Origin: Brevundimonas sp.
GTDB taxonomy: Bacteria; Pseudomonadota; Alphaproteobacteria; Caulobacterales; Caulobacteraceae
DNA length: 64,000 nucleotides
Assembly: GCF_030704825.1 (NCBI RefSeq)
Contig: NZ_JAUYNX010000016.1
Span: 124,001-188,000 of the forward strand
Direction: 5' to 3'
Positions within the stretch are counted from its first letter, which is position 1, and every line of letters starts with the position of its first letter. The notes under the pieces were generated by a model, which saw only the letters and a list, made by a program, of their open reading frames with translations, ran no database searches and was not told the origin of the DNA. Shown in pieces: positions 9,239 to 17,900 of this stretch. A program made the translations under genes and the position numbers.

Positions 9239-10402
9239 ATGGCCAACCTCAAGAACAGCCAGGGCTTCTCGACCCGCGCCATCCACGCCGGGCAGCGGCC
9301 CGACCCGACGACGGGCGCGGTGATGACGCCGATCTACGCCACCTCGACCTATGCCCAGGAAAGCCCGGGCGTGAACAAGGGCTATGAATACGCCCGCGGC
9401 AAGAACCCGACGCGCGAGGCCTTCGAGGCCTGTCTGGCCGATCTCGAGGGCGGGACCCACGGCTTCGGCTTCGCCAGCGGCATGGCGGCGACCTCGACGG
9501 CGCTGGAGTTGCTGGACGCCGGGTCGCACATCGTCACGGGCGACGACCTGTACGGCGGCTCGTGGCGGCTGTTCGAGCGGGTGCGGCGCCGGTCAATGGG
9601 GCTGGATTTCGCCTATGTCGACCTGAGCGACCTGGCGAAGGTCGAGGCGGCGATCACGCCGAAGACGAAGCTGATCTGGGCCGAGACCCCGACCAATCCG
9701 CTGATGAAGCTGGCCGACATCGAAGGCCTTTCGAGGATCGCGAAGGCGCATGGCCTGCTGCTGATCGTCGACAACACCTTCGCCACGCCCTGGAGCCAGC
9801 AGCCGCTGGCGCTGGGCGCCGACGTGGTCATGCATTCGGCGACCAAATATCTGAACGGCCACTCCGACATTATCGGCGGGGCGCTGGTCACCGCGAACCC
9901 CGACCTGGCGAAGGAGATCAAATTCCTCCAGAATTCGGTCGGCGGGGTGATGGGGCCGTTCGACGCCTTCCTGGCCAACCGGGGCCTGAAGACCCTCGGC
10001 CTGCGCATGAAGGCGCACAACGAGAACGCCCTGGCCGTGGCGCGCTGGCTCGAAGAGCGGAAGGGGATCGCGAAGGTGATCTATCCGGGTCTGGTCAGCC
10101 ATCCGCAGCATGAGCTGGCGTCACGCCAGATGAACGGCCGCTACGGCGGCATGGTCACGGTCCTGATCGACGGCGATCTGGAGCGGACCAAACGGGTGCT
10201 GGAGCGGGTTCAGGTCTTCACCCTGGCGGAGTCGCTGGGCGGGGTCGAAAGCCTGGTCAACCACCCGGCCATCATGACCCACGCCTCGGTGCCGAAAGAG
10301 GTGCGCGAGGCGGGCGGGGTGACGGAAAACCTGATCCGGTTGTCTGTCGGCGTAGAGGAGGTCGAGGACCTGATCGCGGATCTGGATCAGGCGCTGGGCT
10401 AG
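9239..10402 (+). CDS. Cystathionine gamma-lyase / gamma-synthase family PLP enzyme
   Basis: A 387-residue Cys/Met-metabolism PLP enzyme (fold type I). The PLP lysine lies in SATKYLNGHSD (about residue 203), and the family landmarks YxR (YEYARGKNPT) and the glycine-rich SGMAA are present. Given the cystathionine beta-synthase immediately upstream, cystathionine gamma-lyase (cystathionine to cysteine) is the most likely activity; gamma-synthase of the forward path cannot be excluded from sequence alone. The two genes are only 4 bases apart and should form one operon. Confidence 0.9.
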   Translation: MANLKNSQGFSTRAIHAGQRPDPTTGAVMTPIYATSTYAQESPGVNKGYEYARGKNPTREAFEACLADLEGGTHGFGFASGMAATSTALELLDAGSHIVTGDDLYGGSWRLFERVRRRSMGLDFAYVDLSDLAKVEAAITPKTKLIWAETPTNPLMKLADIEGLSRIAKAHGLLLIVDNTFATPWSQQPLALGADVVMHSATKYLNGHSDIIGGALVTANPDLAKEIKFLQNSVGGVMGPFDAFLANRGLKTLGLRMKAHNENALAVARWLEERKGIAKVIYPGLVSHPQHELASRQMNGRYGGMVTVLIDGDLERTKRVLERVQVFTLAESLGGVESLVNHPAIMTHASVPKEVREAGGVTENLIRLSVGVEEVEDLIADLDQALG

Positions 10403-10860
10403 GCGCGCAAGGCGGCTTTCCCGGAAGCGGGAGGCTCGTCATCAGGCGGCCATGCGATGGCGTCGCTCAGGGCGAGCTTGTCCACGGCGCCTCGCGCAGC
10501 CGCTACAAAGGCTGAGTGGCTTGAATCCACATCGTGGTAGGCGCCGCCTTCCAATGTGACGACCGCGCCGACCAAAGGGCAGGAAGCAAACGCTGCTGCG
10601 GAAAGGCGCTCGCGGACTGCGCCCTCAATCCCCGACCTGTACTCGTCCGGAATCGTATCCGACGAACTTTGGTCCACGAAATCGATGTGATCCCCGTGGG
10701 CCCTCGGCGCGAAGGCGATCCTGATACGAGCAAACTCTCCCTTGGGACCAATGATCCGGGAAAGGGTATGGTCGATCGAGACGGCCCGGGTGAGACGCGC
10801 GACGGGCGGGGAGAACGAGCGGTCGGTCACACGCCAAACTCCGGTGAAGTCCGGAGACAC
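10399..10860 (-). CDS. Stand-alone EF-G domain IV-like protein
   Basis: A 153-residue protein that, from about residue 28 to 135, matches the pattern of translation elongation factor G domain IV: GEFARIRI, then IPDEY, a helix with IEGAVRERL, the beta strand VTLEGGAYHDVDSS (about 102-114) and AFVAAARGA. YHDVDSS is a hallmark of EF-G and its paralogues. No GTPase domain (domain I), II, III or V is present, and none is encoded nearby. The gene is convergent with the cystathionine gamma-lyase gene and overlaps its end by 4 bases. The function is unknown; ribosome binding is a guess. The domain call is fairly certain by eye. Confidence 0.75.
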   Translation of the reverse strand: MSPDFTGVWRVTDRSFSPPVARLTRAVSIDHTLSRIIGPKGEFARIRIAFAPRAHGDHIDFVDQSSSDTIPDEYRSGIEGAVRERLSAAAFASCPLVGAVVTLEGGAYHDVDSSHSAFVAAARGAVDKLALSDAIAWPPDDEPPASGKAALRA

Positions 10861-10884
10861 GATAGCAGACCGAGCTGTGAAAGA

Positions 10885-11151
10885 TCAGGCGGCCTTGGTG
10901 TCCGGCAGGGCGGTCTGGTGGCCGCTGGCGGGGACGACCTTCTTCTTGGCCGGGGCGCGGGGCTTCTTGACCACGATCGTCGTCTTGTCGGCGGCGCGGC
11001 GGGCGGCCTCGGCGTCGATCAGGGGCACCAGTTCGGCGGCGGTGGCCATCTTGGTCGGGGAGCCGCTTTCCGACAGACGGACCGCATTGAGGCGCAGGGC
11101 CTTCAGATCGGCGTCGCTCATGGTCGGGAGCTTTTCGGCCAGCGGGGTCAT
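10885..11151 (-). CDS. Small basic-tailed hypothetical protein
   Basis: An 88-residue protein (90 if the ATG at 11157 is used). The GGAG at 11158-11161 abuts the first ATG but sits 6 bases before the second (11151), so I chose the second. The N-terminal half looks like a short helical module; the C-terminal third is Lys/Pro/Ala-rich (VVKKPRAPAKKK). No known family is recognised. It lies downstream of a cold-shock gene on the same strand, separated from it by a terminator, so it probably has its own promoter. Confidence 0.65.
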   Translation of the reverse strand: MTPLAEKLPTMSDADLKALRLNAVRLSESGSPTKMATAAELVPLIDAEAARRAADKTTIVVKKPRAPAKKKVVPASGHQTALPDTKAA

Positions 11152-11169
11152 CGGCATCTCCAGGAGTTG

Positions 11170-11206
11170 AAAACAGTCGGGCCGGCGCCTGTTCGGCGGC
11201 CGGCCC
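11170..11206 (-). terminator. Rho-independent terminator after the first cold-shock gene
   Basis: Read on the minus strand, GGGCCGG and CCGGCCC form the outer arms (11200-11206 and 11179-11185), with inner pairing of CGCC/GGCG and one bulged G, followed within 8 bases by TTTT. It lies 44 bases after the stop codon of the cold-shock gene that ends at 11250. Confidence 0.6.
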
Positions 11207-11249
11207 TTCCGTCAGCCGGAGTGATCTCCAGCAGGGTCGTTCGTCGGAA

Positions 11250-11462
11250 CTATTCGGCGGCCTTCAGGCGACCGGCCGATTCCTTGCCCGAACGCGAGTC
11301 GCGTTCGACTTCGTAGGAAATCTTCTGGTTTTCGTTCAGCGTGCCCAGATCGGACGTTTCGACGGCCGAGGCGTGGACGAAAACGTCCTTGCCGCCGTCA
11401 TCGGGGGCGATGAAGCCGTAACCCTTGGTGGAATTGTACCATTTCACAGTGCCGGTAGCCAT
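11250..11462 (-). CDS. Cold-shock protein, CspA family (copy 1)
   Basis: A 70-residue single cold-shock domain protein with both RNA-binding motifs: RNP1 KGYGFI and RNP2 VFVHASAV. It binds single-stranded RNA or DNA and melts RNA structure. It differs from the second copy mainly in the middle (ETSDLGTLNENQKIS). The Shine-Dalgarno GGAGG lies 7-8 bases before the ATG. It has a conserved leader of about 135 bases shared with copy 2 and its own terminator, so the two copies are separate transcription units. Confidence 0.95.
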   Translation of the reverse strand: MATGTVKWYNSTKGYGFIAPDDGGKDVFVHASAVETSDLGTLNENQKISYEVERDSRSGKESAGRLKAAE

Positions 11463-11600
11463 TTTGAGACCTCCGTTAGGCGTTGACCGCCGGAAGAGGT
11501 TCCGGATCGGCCTGTCGGGTCTGAATGGGATCGGCTTTGGACCTCGGTGCGCGATGCAAAGGGGCAGCAGCGTTTCGCAGTGAGATCGACGAGGCCTCAG
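11463..11600 (-). promoter_or_regulatory. Structured 5' leader of cold-shock gene 1
   Basis: About 135 bases upstream of the first cold-shock gene align with the region upstream of the second, including an identical block CATTCAGACCCGACAGGC and GGTCAACGCCTAACGGAGG just before the start. A hairpin at 11490-11505 (stem CCGGAA/TTCCGG, loop CCTC) sits between them. The corresponding hairpin of copy 2 has a different sequence but still pairs. A role in temperature-dependent translation is inference. Confidence 0.55.
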
Positions 11601-11644
11601 ATGGGCGCTTTGCCGCCCAATAGCAAGCGGCGCCGTTCGGACAG

Positions 11645-11680
11645 CAAAACGGCGGCGCCGGCTTTCGCCCGCGCCGCCGT
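11645..11680 (-). terminator. Rho-independent terminator after the second cold-shock gene
   Basis: On the minus strand a perfect 10-base stem ACGGCGGCGC/GCGCCGCCGT (11671-11680 with 11649-11658) encloses a 12-base loop and is followed directly by TTTTG. It lies about 33 bases after the stop codon of the cold-shock gene ending at 11713. Confidence 0.75.
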
Positions 11681-11712
11681 CGAAATCACGCGTAGGAGAC
11701 CGACGCCTGAAC

Positions 11713-11925
11713 TCAGCCTTCGGTCTTCAGCTGACCAGCCGATTCCTTGCCCGAACGCTTGTCGCGCTCGATTTCGTAGGAAACCTTCTGGTTTTCATCC
11801 AGGCCGCGCAGGCCGGCCGCTTCGACGGCCGAGATGTGGACGAACACGTCCTTGCCGCCGTCATCGGGCTGGATGAAGCCGTAGCCCTTGGTGGAGTTGA
11901 ACCATTTCACAGTGCCGGTAGCCAT
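11713..11925 (-). CDS. Cold-shock protein, CspA family (copy 2)
   Basis: A 70-residue single cold-shock domain protein with RNP1 KGYGFI and RNP2 VFVHISAV, a close paralogue of the gene 250 bases downstream. The first 24 residues differ at only two positions. The Shine-Dalgarno GGAGG and the whole leader are shared in pattern with copy 1. A local tandem duplication that carried its leader along, followed by divergence of the coding middle, explains the pair. Confidence 0.95.
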   Translation of the reverse strand: MATGTVKWFNSTKGYGFIQPDDGGKDVFVHISAVEAAGLRGLDENQKVSYEIERDKRSGKESAGQLKTEG

Positions 11926-12060
11926 TTGAGACCTCCGTTAGGCGTTGACCTCAGGGAAGAGCCCCTGGAGCCTGTCGGGTCTGAATGGAGCGGCTAGACC
12001 TCAGTGCGAAAGCAGAGGGTGGCGTTTCGCAGAGAGCTCGACGGGAGGAGTTGTGGCGCG
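11926..12060 (-). promoter_or_regulatory. Structured 5' leader of cold-shock gene 2
   Basis: This region aligns with the leader of copy 1 over roughly 130 bases. Its hairpin at 11952-11967 (stem CAGGG/CCCTG with an extra possible G-U pair, loop CTCT) replaces CCGGAA/TTCCGG of copy 1, so pairing is kept while the bases change. The conserved block CATTCAGACCCGACAGGC is upstream and GGAGG downstream. Confidence 0.55.
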
Positions 12061-12087
12061 TCGGCGCGGCGAAATCAAGCCGTGACG

Positions 12088-12300
12088 CTATTCGGCGGCC
12101 TCGCCTTCGGGGTCGGCGACATAGTGTTCCTGGCACAGCTTGCGCAGGGCGGCCGTAAGGGTCGGGCCGTACAGGGAATCCTGGATCCGCTCGAAGCCTT
12201 CGGCCTGCAGCGCCTGTTTGATCTCGCCGACGGTGCGGCAGCCTCCGCCGCGCGCCAGTTCATAGGCGCGTTCGAGGGTCGTGGGACGATGGGTGCTCAT
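12088..12300 (-). CDS. Small helical hypothetical protein
   Basis: A 70-residue, mostly helical protein (THRPTTLERAYELARGG...). I chose the ATG at 12300 because a good ribosome-binding site (AGGGAAG) lies just before it; the longer frame to 12414 runs into the next gene's end. The middle (CRTVGEIKQALQAEG) could be a winged-helix or helix-turn-helix fragment, but I do not recognise a family. It lies in line with the beta-barrel gene upstream (49 bases apart). Confidence 0.65.
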   Translation of the reverse strand: MSTHRPTTLERAYELARGGGCRTVGEIKQALQAEGFERIQDSLYGPTLTAALRKLCQEHYVADPEGEAAE

Positions 12301-12349
12301 CTTCCCTAGATAGGAACACGGGCGGGAAAAGCGAGCCCGGTTCGCGGGT

Positions 12350-13057
12350 TCAGAAGGCGACGCTGATCCCGGCGACCAGGGCGTCGGCGTACTGCTCGCC
12401 GGGCACGTTCGCATCGGTTGCGTGATAGCGCAGCTCGGCCTCGAGGTTGCGGGTCAGGGCGTAGGTGAGGCCGGCGTTCCAGCCGGTGTAGTCGACGCTG
12501 TTGTCCTGTTCGCGGCGGCCGAGGGAGGCGGAGGCGGACAGCTTGTCGGTGAAGTCCCAGCCGAGGCGGGCCTCGACCCAGGTCCAGGCCTCGGTCGAGC
12601 CCGTGCCGTCGGGCGAGTGCTGCAGGCGGAGGCGGCCGCTGGCCGGTCCGATCGAGCGCTTGACGTCGGCGGTGACCTCCCAGGCCCCGTCGTCGTAGCC
12701 GGGCGCGGCGTCCACCTGGTATTTGTGGGTGAGGTTGAGGTCGAGGTCGAAGCCGGCGACCTCGGGACGGAGTCCGGCGCCGACGGCCAGCTCCAGCTCG
12801 GAGCCGCTGGAGCTCTTGATGGTCTGGAGGCCGGGGCCGGCGTAGAACAGGCCGGAGGCGCTCTCCCATTCGGCCTCGCCCCAGACATAGGCGTCGCCGT
12901 CGGACTTGGAGGCGTCCTTGGAGCGGTTGTCGGTGCCCGCGCCAAAGGCGAAGGACCAGCTGCCGGACGGCGGCGCGGGGTCCTGGGCGGCGGCGGGCGC
13001 GGCGCAGGCGAGCAGGGCGGTCGCCGCGGCGGCGGCGGCGGTCAGGGTGCGGAGCAT
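12350..13057 (-). CDS. Outer-membrane protein, TorF/TIGR02001-like
   Basis: A 235-residue secreted protein. A signal peptide with a long alanine core is cleaved probably after APAAA (about 24). The mature part is rich in alternating aromatic/polar beta strands (SWSFAFGAGTDNRS, AYVWGEAEWES) and ends in VAF, an aromatic last residue as in outer-membrane barrels. Pattern and length fit the TorF putative-porin family (TIGR02001). A relative lies at 59774-60463. Substrate unknown. Confidence 0.7.
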   Translation of the reverse strand: MLRTLTAAAAAATALLACAAPAAAQDPAPPSGSWSFAFGAGTDNRSKDASKSDGDAYVWGEAEWESASGLFYAGPGLQTIKSSSGSELELAVGAGLRPEVAGFDLDLNLTHKYQVDAAPGYDDGAWEVTADVKRSIGPASGRLRLQHSPDGTGSTEAWTWVEARLGWDFTDKLSASASLGRREQDNSVDYTGWNAGLTYALTRNLEAELRYHATDANVPGEQYADALVAGISVAF

Positions 13058-13087
13058 TGAGTCGCCTCGGTTGAACGAGGCGGGGTC

Positions 13088-14014
13088 TTAGAGACGCTTC
13101 TTGTCGAATTTGTCACAGGCCTGCGTAAATTCGTCCGTCAGCCGACGGACAAGCTGGGCCGTGGCCGGGACGTCGTGGACCGCGCCCGCGCCCTGGCCGG
13201 CCGACCAGACCGTCTTCCACGCCCGCGCCTCCTCGCCCATGTCCAGCTTGTGCTCGGGCAGGGATTTCGGATCGATGCCGTTGGCGATCAGCGACGGCGT
13301 CAGGAAATTGGCCGGGATGCCCGAGACGGCGGGGGTGTAGGTGATGTCGGACGCCCCGGCGTCGACGATCATCTGCTTGTACTCGGCCTGGGCCGTCGAC
13401 TCCGTCGTCGAGATGAAGCGGGTGCCCATATAGGCGAAGTCGGCGCCCATCATCAGGGCCGCGGCCACGTCGCCGCCGGTCGACAGGCAGCCCGACAGGA
13501 TGATGGTTCCGTCGAAGAAGGACCGCACCTCGTCCACCAGGGCGAAGGGATTGACCACCCCGGCGTGGCCGCCGGCGCCGTTGGCCACCAGGATCAGCCC
13601 GTCGACCCCCGCCTGGGCCGCCTTGCGGGCGTGGCGGATGTTGGCGATGTCGTGGAACACCACCCCGCCGTAGCCGTGCACCGCCTCGACCACGTCGCGT
13701 ACGGCCCCCAGCGAGGTGATGACCAGCGGGACCTTCTCCTCGACGGTCACCATCATGTCGGCCATCAGGCGTGGATTGGTCGGGTGGACGATGTGGTTGA
13801 CGCCGAAGGCGGCGGCGTCGGGATTCAGCCGCGCCTTGATGTCGTGCAGCCACTCCCGATAGCCCTCGGTGGTGCGCTGGTTCAGCGACGGGAAGGTCCC
13901 GATCACCCCGGCGTTGCAGCACTCCACCACCAGATCCGGTCCGGAGACCAGGAACATGGGCGCCGCGATGACCGGCAGCTTCAGACCCTTTTGCAGCGAT
14001 GCCGGAATGGCCAT
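13088..14014 (-). CDS. Nitronate monooxygenase-family FMN enzyme
   Basis: A 308-residue TIM-barrel flavoenzyme of the nitronate monooxygenase (2-nitropropane dioxygenase) family: N-terminal LPVIAAPMFLVSG and the FMN phosphate-binding ANGAGGHAG (about 158-166). The ATG at 14014 is preceded by GGGGAG at 8 bases spacing, which rules out the longer frame to 14200. Members oxidise alkyl nitronates with O2; many annotated ones act on other substrates or have enoyl-reductase-like roles, so the exact reaction is not certain. Confidence 0.88.
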   Translation of the reverse strand: MAIPASLQKGLKLPVIAAPMFLVSGPDLVVECCNAGVIGTFPSLNQRTTEGYREWLHDIKARLNPDAAAFGVNHIVHPTNPRLMADMMVTVEEKVPLVITSLGAVRDVVEAVHGYGGVVFHDIANIRHARKAAQAGVDGLILVANGAGGHAGVVNPFALVDEVRSFFDGTIILSGCLSTGGDVAAALMMGADFAYMGTRFISTTESTAQAEYKQMIVDAGASDITYTPAVSGIPANFLTPSLIANGIDPKSLPEHKLDMGEEARAWKTVWSAGQGAGAVHDVPATAQLVRRLTDEFTQACDKFDKKRL

Positions 14015-14097
14015 GCGGAGCTCCCCGAGTTGTCTTTGGCTACGGATAGCGGGGCGCCCCGGGGGAAGGCAAATCGCGACGACGCGGGATCGACGGA

Positions 14098-14145
14098 TTT
14101 GTCCCCGCCCGGTTTGTCCCCGTGGCGGGGACAGGTCGGGGACAA
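14098..14145. repeat. Direct and inverted GTCCCC repeats between two divergent genes
   Basis: TTTGTCCCCG occurs at 14098-14107 and 14113-14122; its complement CGGGGACA occurs at 14126-14133 and CGGGGACAA at 14137-14145. The inner pair can form a 7-base stem with a 3-base loop. No T-run follows on either strand, so a terminator is unlikely. The cluster sits between the divergent starts of the nitronate monooxygenase-like gene and queF. Confidence 0.5.
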
Positions 14146-14241
14146 GGGGGGACGAAACCGGGACATCGTCCGGCATGGACTCCCGCTTGGACTTCCACAT
14201 GGGCGGATGACGCCGGGGCCCCGACCGGCTAGATCGCCTGC

Positions 14242-14703
14242 ATGACCACAGACACCTCGGGCCTGCACCAGCTCGGCCAGCACACCGTCCAGCCCACGTC
14301 GCCGGAAACGGCCGAGCTGGAACGCGTTCCGAACCCGCACGCGGGGACGCTGTACCTGACCCGCTTCACGGCGCCGGAGTTCACCAGCCTGTGCCCGGTG
14401 ACGGGCCAGCCGGACTTCGCCCACATCGTCATCGACTATGCGCCGGGCGACTGGCTGGTCGAGAGCAAGAGCCTGAAACTCTACCTGACCGCCTTCCGCA
14501 ACCACGGCGCCTTCCACGAGGACTGCACTGTGGCCATCGGCAAGAAGATCGCCGATCTGCTGCAGCCGAAATGGCTGCGCATCGGCGGCTACTGGTACCC
14601 GCGCGGCGGCATACCGATCGACGTCTTCTGGCAGACGGGGCCGGCGCCCGAGGGGCTGTGGCTGCCCGATCAGGGCGTGCCGACGTATCGCGGGCGGGGA
14701 TAA
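14242..14703 (+). CDS. queF: NADPH-dependent 7-cyano-7-deazaguanine reductase (QueF)
   Basis: A 153-residue unimodular QueF. The catalytic Cys51 lies in [11 protein letters not shown] with Asp58, and the QueF motif appears as ESKSLKLY (74-81). It reduces preQ0 to preQ1 in queuosine tRNA modification, a cytoplasmic reaction. The length matches the short, single-domain type. I see no preQ1 riboswitch in the upstream 220 bases. It is convergent with the small membrane-protein gene that ends at 14765. Confidence 0.95.
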   Translation: MTTDTSGLHQLGQHTVQPTSPETAELERVPNPHAGTLYLTRFTAPEFTSLCPVTGQPDFAHIVIDYAPGDWLVESKSLKLYLTAFRNHGAFHEDCTVAIGKKIADLLQPKWLRIGGYWYPRGGIPIDVFWQTGPAPEGLWLPDQGVPTYRGRG

Positions 14704-14764
14704 GGCGGGGCTGCTTCTGACTCAATGCGAACCTTCAGAGCGTCCGCTTCCCGGCAATATCGAC

Positions 14765-14917
14765 CTAGAACCGAGCGCCTATGATAAACAGTGTAAGGAT
14801 TACAATCAGACCCAAAAACGCCACACAGAGGATAGGCCAGAGTCCCTCGCCCTCCGCTTCGAAGAAGAACGGGATGCGGATTTTCAGGCGGGGATGATGC
14901 GGCGGCGGCTTTGCCAT
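14765..14917 (-). CDS. Small single-pass membrane protein coupled to the STAND protein
   Basis: A 50-residue protein: a proline/histidine/lysine-rich N-terminus (KPPPHHPRLKIRIP), a short acidic patch (FEAEGEG) and one hydrophobic helix from about residue 26 to 48. Its ATG at 14917 shares its A with the TGA stop of the 1335-residue gene upstream (TGATG), so the two should be translated together. No family is recognised. A membrane partner or effector for the STAND protein is inference. Confidence 0.65.
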   Translation of the reverse strand: MAKPPPHHPRLKIRIPFFFEAEGEGLWPILCVAFLGLIVILTLFIIGARF

Positions 14918-17900
14918 CAGTGGAACTCCAGCCCTTCGCGGCGGCTTCGCTCGATGTTGCGCTCGGCATCTCGACGCACATTGTCGTAGAGCTCCCACGC
15001 GGCCGAGCTCCGGGTCATGACCTTCAGGGCCTCCATAGCGCCGTCGCGCATTCGCAGGTCCTGGGGCGTCGGCTCGCCGACGACACCGCCGCGCATGCCA
15101 GACACGGCCGAGCTCCACAGGCGCTCGGACGCCAGTTCGTAGGTGTCGCGATCGACGGCGCGGCACCGCTCAAGGAAGCGGATCACGAATGCGCGGTGCG
15201 TAAAGATGAAGGTCTGGCTGGCCTCCTTCAGGAGCCCGGAAATCGTTGTCAGTTCGCTCGCCGACGCGCTCTCGATCAGCGGCTCAAAAAACTGAACCAC
15301 GTCGTCGGCGCTGCCGAGGAAGAAGGCGTCATGAAGGTTCGCGGCGTGGTGCTCGAAATAGAAGTTCTTCTTGTCACAGTGCGCGCGCAGCCATTCCCAC
15401 ACCCGCCGTTGCAGGGCGATGCCCTGACCGCTTTCAGAGAAGCGGAGCGGCACATGCACGTAGGGCCCGTAGTTGATCGGCCGCATGTCAAACGACTGCA
15501 TTTCAGCCGCGTGTTCGACCCGGTCAAAGAACCACTCGACCAGCAGGAACGGGTGCCGGACGGAAAACTCCGACAGCAGGGTTTCGAGCCAGTGCCCATT
15601 CAGTTCGGGCAGGCGTCGCGCCCGTTCAAGGAAGTGCTCGGCATCTTCACGCGTCGAAGCATCGAGGATCGTCTCACGATGGAAGCCCGTCCACAAACGC
15701 GCCACCTGTTCGGCCATCGACGCGTCGGTGAACTGCACGAGGCGCGTCAGGTCGAGCAAGGCACGTTCGGACAGCTCACGCCATGAAGACAGGGTGTTGA
15801 CCGCCCATGAAGCGACCCGCGCATCGGCGGAGGCCAGCCCGATGCTCAGCAGCGCGATGTCCTCGGCTTCCGGGTCGCGGAAATAGCTTAGGGATGCGGC
15901 GGCCGCGGCGGCCAGGTCCGTGTCGCCCGACGTCAGGAACTTGCGGATGAGCCCGCGCGCGCCTTGCCGGTCAGCGCGCAGCCAGACCCCGAGCGCATTG
16001 CTGACGAAGTCGCGCATCGGCGACTGACGCCGCGTCTGCGCATCTGCGAGCAGCGCTTTCGCCAACGGCAGATTGTCGGCCAACACCTCATTGATGAGAA
16101 CGAAGGCGCTACTGGCGTCCGCGCGTACGGCGCGAACGTCGAGAAGCGCCCGCTCCATGTGGGCAAGCAACGCTTCGGGGTCCGGGAACGCGGCGCGCAG
16201 ATCGTCCGTGATGCAGCGCATCCACTTCTTCGTTTCCGTGTCCCACTGGTCAACGTCCTTCAGGCCAATGAAGGTATGGCCCCAGCCATCCATCAGGCCG
16301 GCGCGCGTGCGGAACTCGAGGTCCGACGGCAGAGCGGCGAAGATCGCCTTCGCCTCGTCCGCCTCCGCACCCGTTGCGTGCTGGACATGCCAGGACACCC
16401 CGCCAGCGATGCCAATGGCGGTCATCGCGTCCAGACCGCCAGCTTCCACCACGGCGCGGACACGCCGAAGCGTGTCGACAAACTCCGCCTTGTACTTCTT
16501 CCGCAGCGAGCTCTCGGGCGACGATCCCAGCATTCCATGCGGGGAGCGAAGGGCGTTTGAAAGGAACATGCCCAGGCGATGGCCCCGTTTGCCCTCAGCG
16601 GTGGGAAGGCGATCGATCACGTGATCGATCAGCTTCGCCCGCAGCGGACGGACGACATCAAACGACACGAAGAACGGCGTCATGGTGAACTGACGACGGT
16701 CTGACGTCGTCGTCATCCCCTCGCCGCTCAGGATCGGCGCGAGAACTTCCAGCGGAGTGTGGGCGCCTTTCCACGCCTCAGGCTGGTCCAGCAGCCCAAG
16801 CGCGAAATCGAGAACCTTTTCATTGTAGAGGACCGGCTTCTGCACCTGATAGCCGGCCAGATCGGTAAGGACGCGCAGCGCGTGTTGGGGGTGCGGACCC
16901 GTCTCGCGCGGGTCGTCCCGGCCGAGCTCCCACAACAGCGCGCAGGTTTCCTCGACATAGTCATAGGCGAACGCGACGTTGCGCAGGATGGTGGGCAGCG
17001 CCTCGATCAGCCGCTTCTCAGCCATCGCCGCGCGCACGAAGTCCAGCGCCTGGCGCGGTTGGAAGATCGCAACCTCCGCAATCGCGTCAAATCGACCGTC
17101 ATAGGTCGTGTCGATCGAACGAAGCTTCTGCCACATGCCATCCAGCAGGCGGCTGTTGGACGGATCGCCACTCGTCAACCGCCAATCCAGCCGCCCGAGG
17201 TTGACCAAGGCGTTGCCCAGCAGCGACGCGGGCACTGCATCCAGAATGGCGTGCGCGAATAGAGAGAGTTTCCCCGACGGCGCGATGCAGCTCTTCTCGA
17301 TGTAGTAGTCCGCAATCAGGTCCGGCATCAGCCGGTATTCCTGACTGCGCTGATAGATGACGCCCCCTTCGAGCAACATCCGCAGGAAGCGAGAGGCGTC
17401 GATGGCCGGGATCGCCGTGACGGTGGCGATGAGGTCGAACAGCTGCAGGTCTTCAATGTGGAACGGTTGAACGACAGACAGGACGTCCACGATGGAGCGA
17501 AGCTGACGCTTGTCGCTCTCGGTCCCGATATCCGTCGCCGCGTCCCCAAACTTCGCGAGCACCTGATTGCGCAACGCCTCGGCGTTTTTCGCGAGCTCGA
17601 GGCTCAAGCTTTCCTTGGCGATGACCTTGGTCATCATCAGGGCGACGAGCGGCAGATTGCTAGACGCGCGCGCGATGGGCTCTGCCCAGCTTTCGTCGAG
17701 GTCGTAGTCCGCCAGCGCGCGGCCTGTCAGAGCCACGGCTTCTGCTTTGGGCAACGCGCCGAGTTCGATCACCGGCGGCGGGTCGACCTTGTAGGCCGAG
17801 GTTTCCCGCAGGATGCGAGATAGCGCGTAGGGCCGCGTCGAAATGAGGAGCTTGGCTTGATTGGCCTCGACCGCCACGTAGTCCAACACGGTGGTCAGCG

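Noticed and set aside
14050..14241. preQ1 riboswitch upstream of queF
   Set aside because: The expected compact pseudoknot with its A-rich tail is not visible; only the GTCCCC repeats are there.
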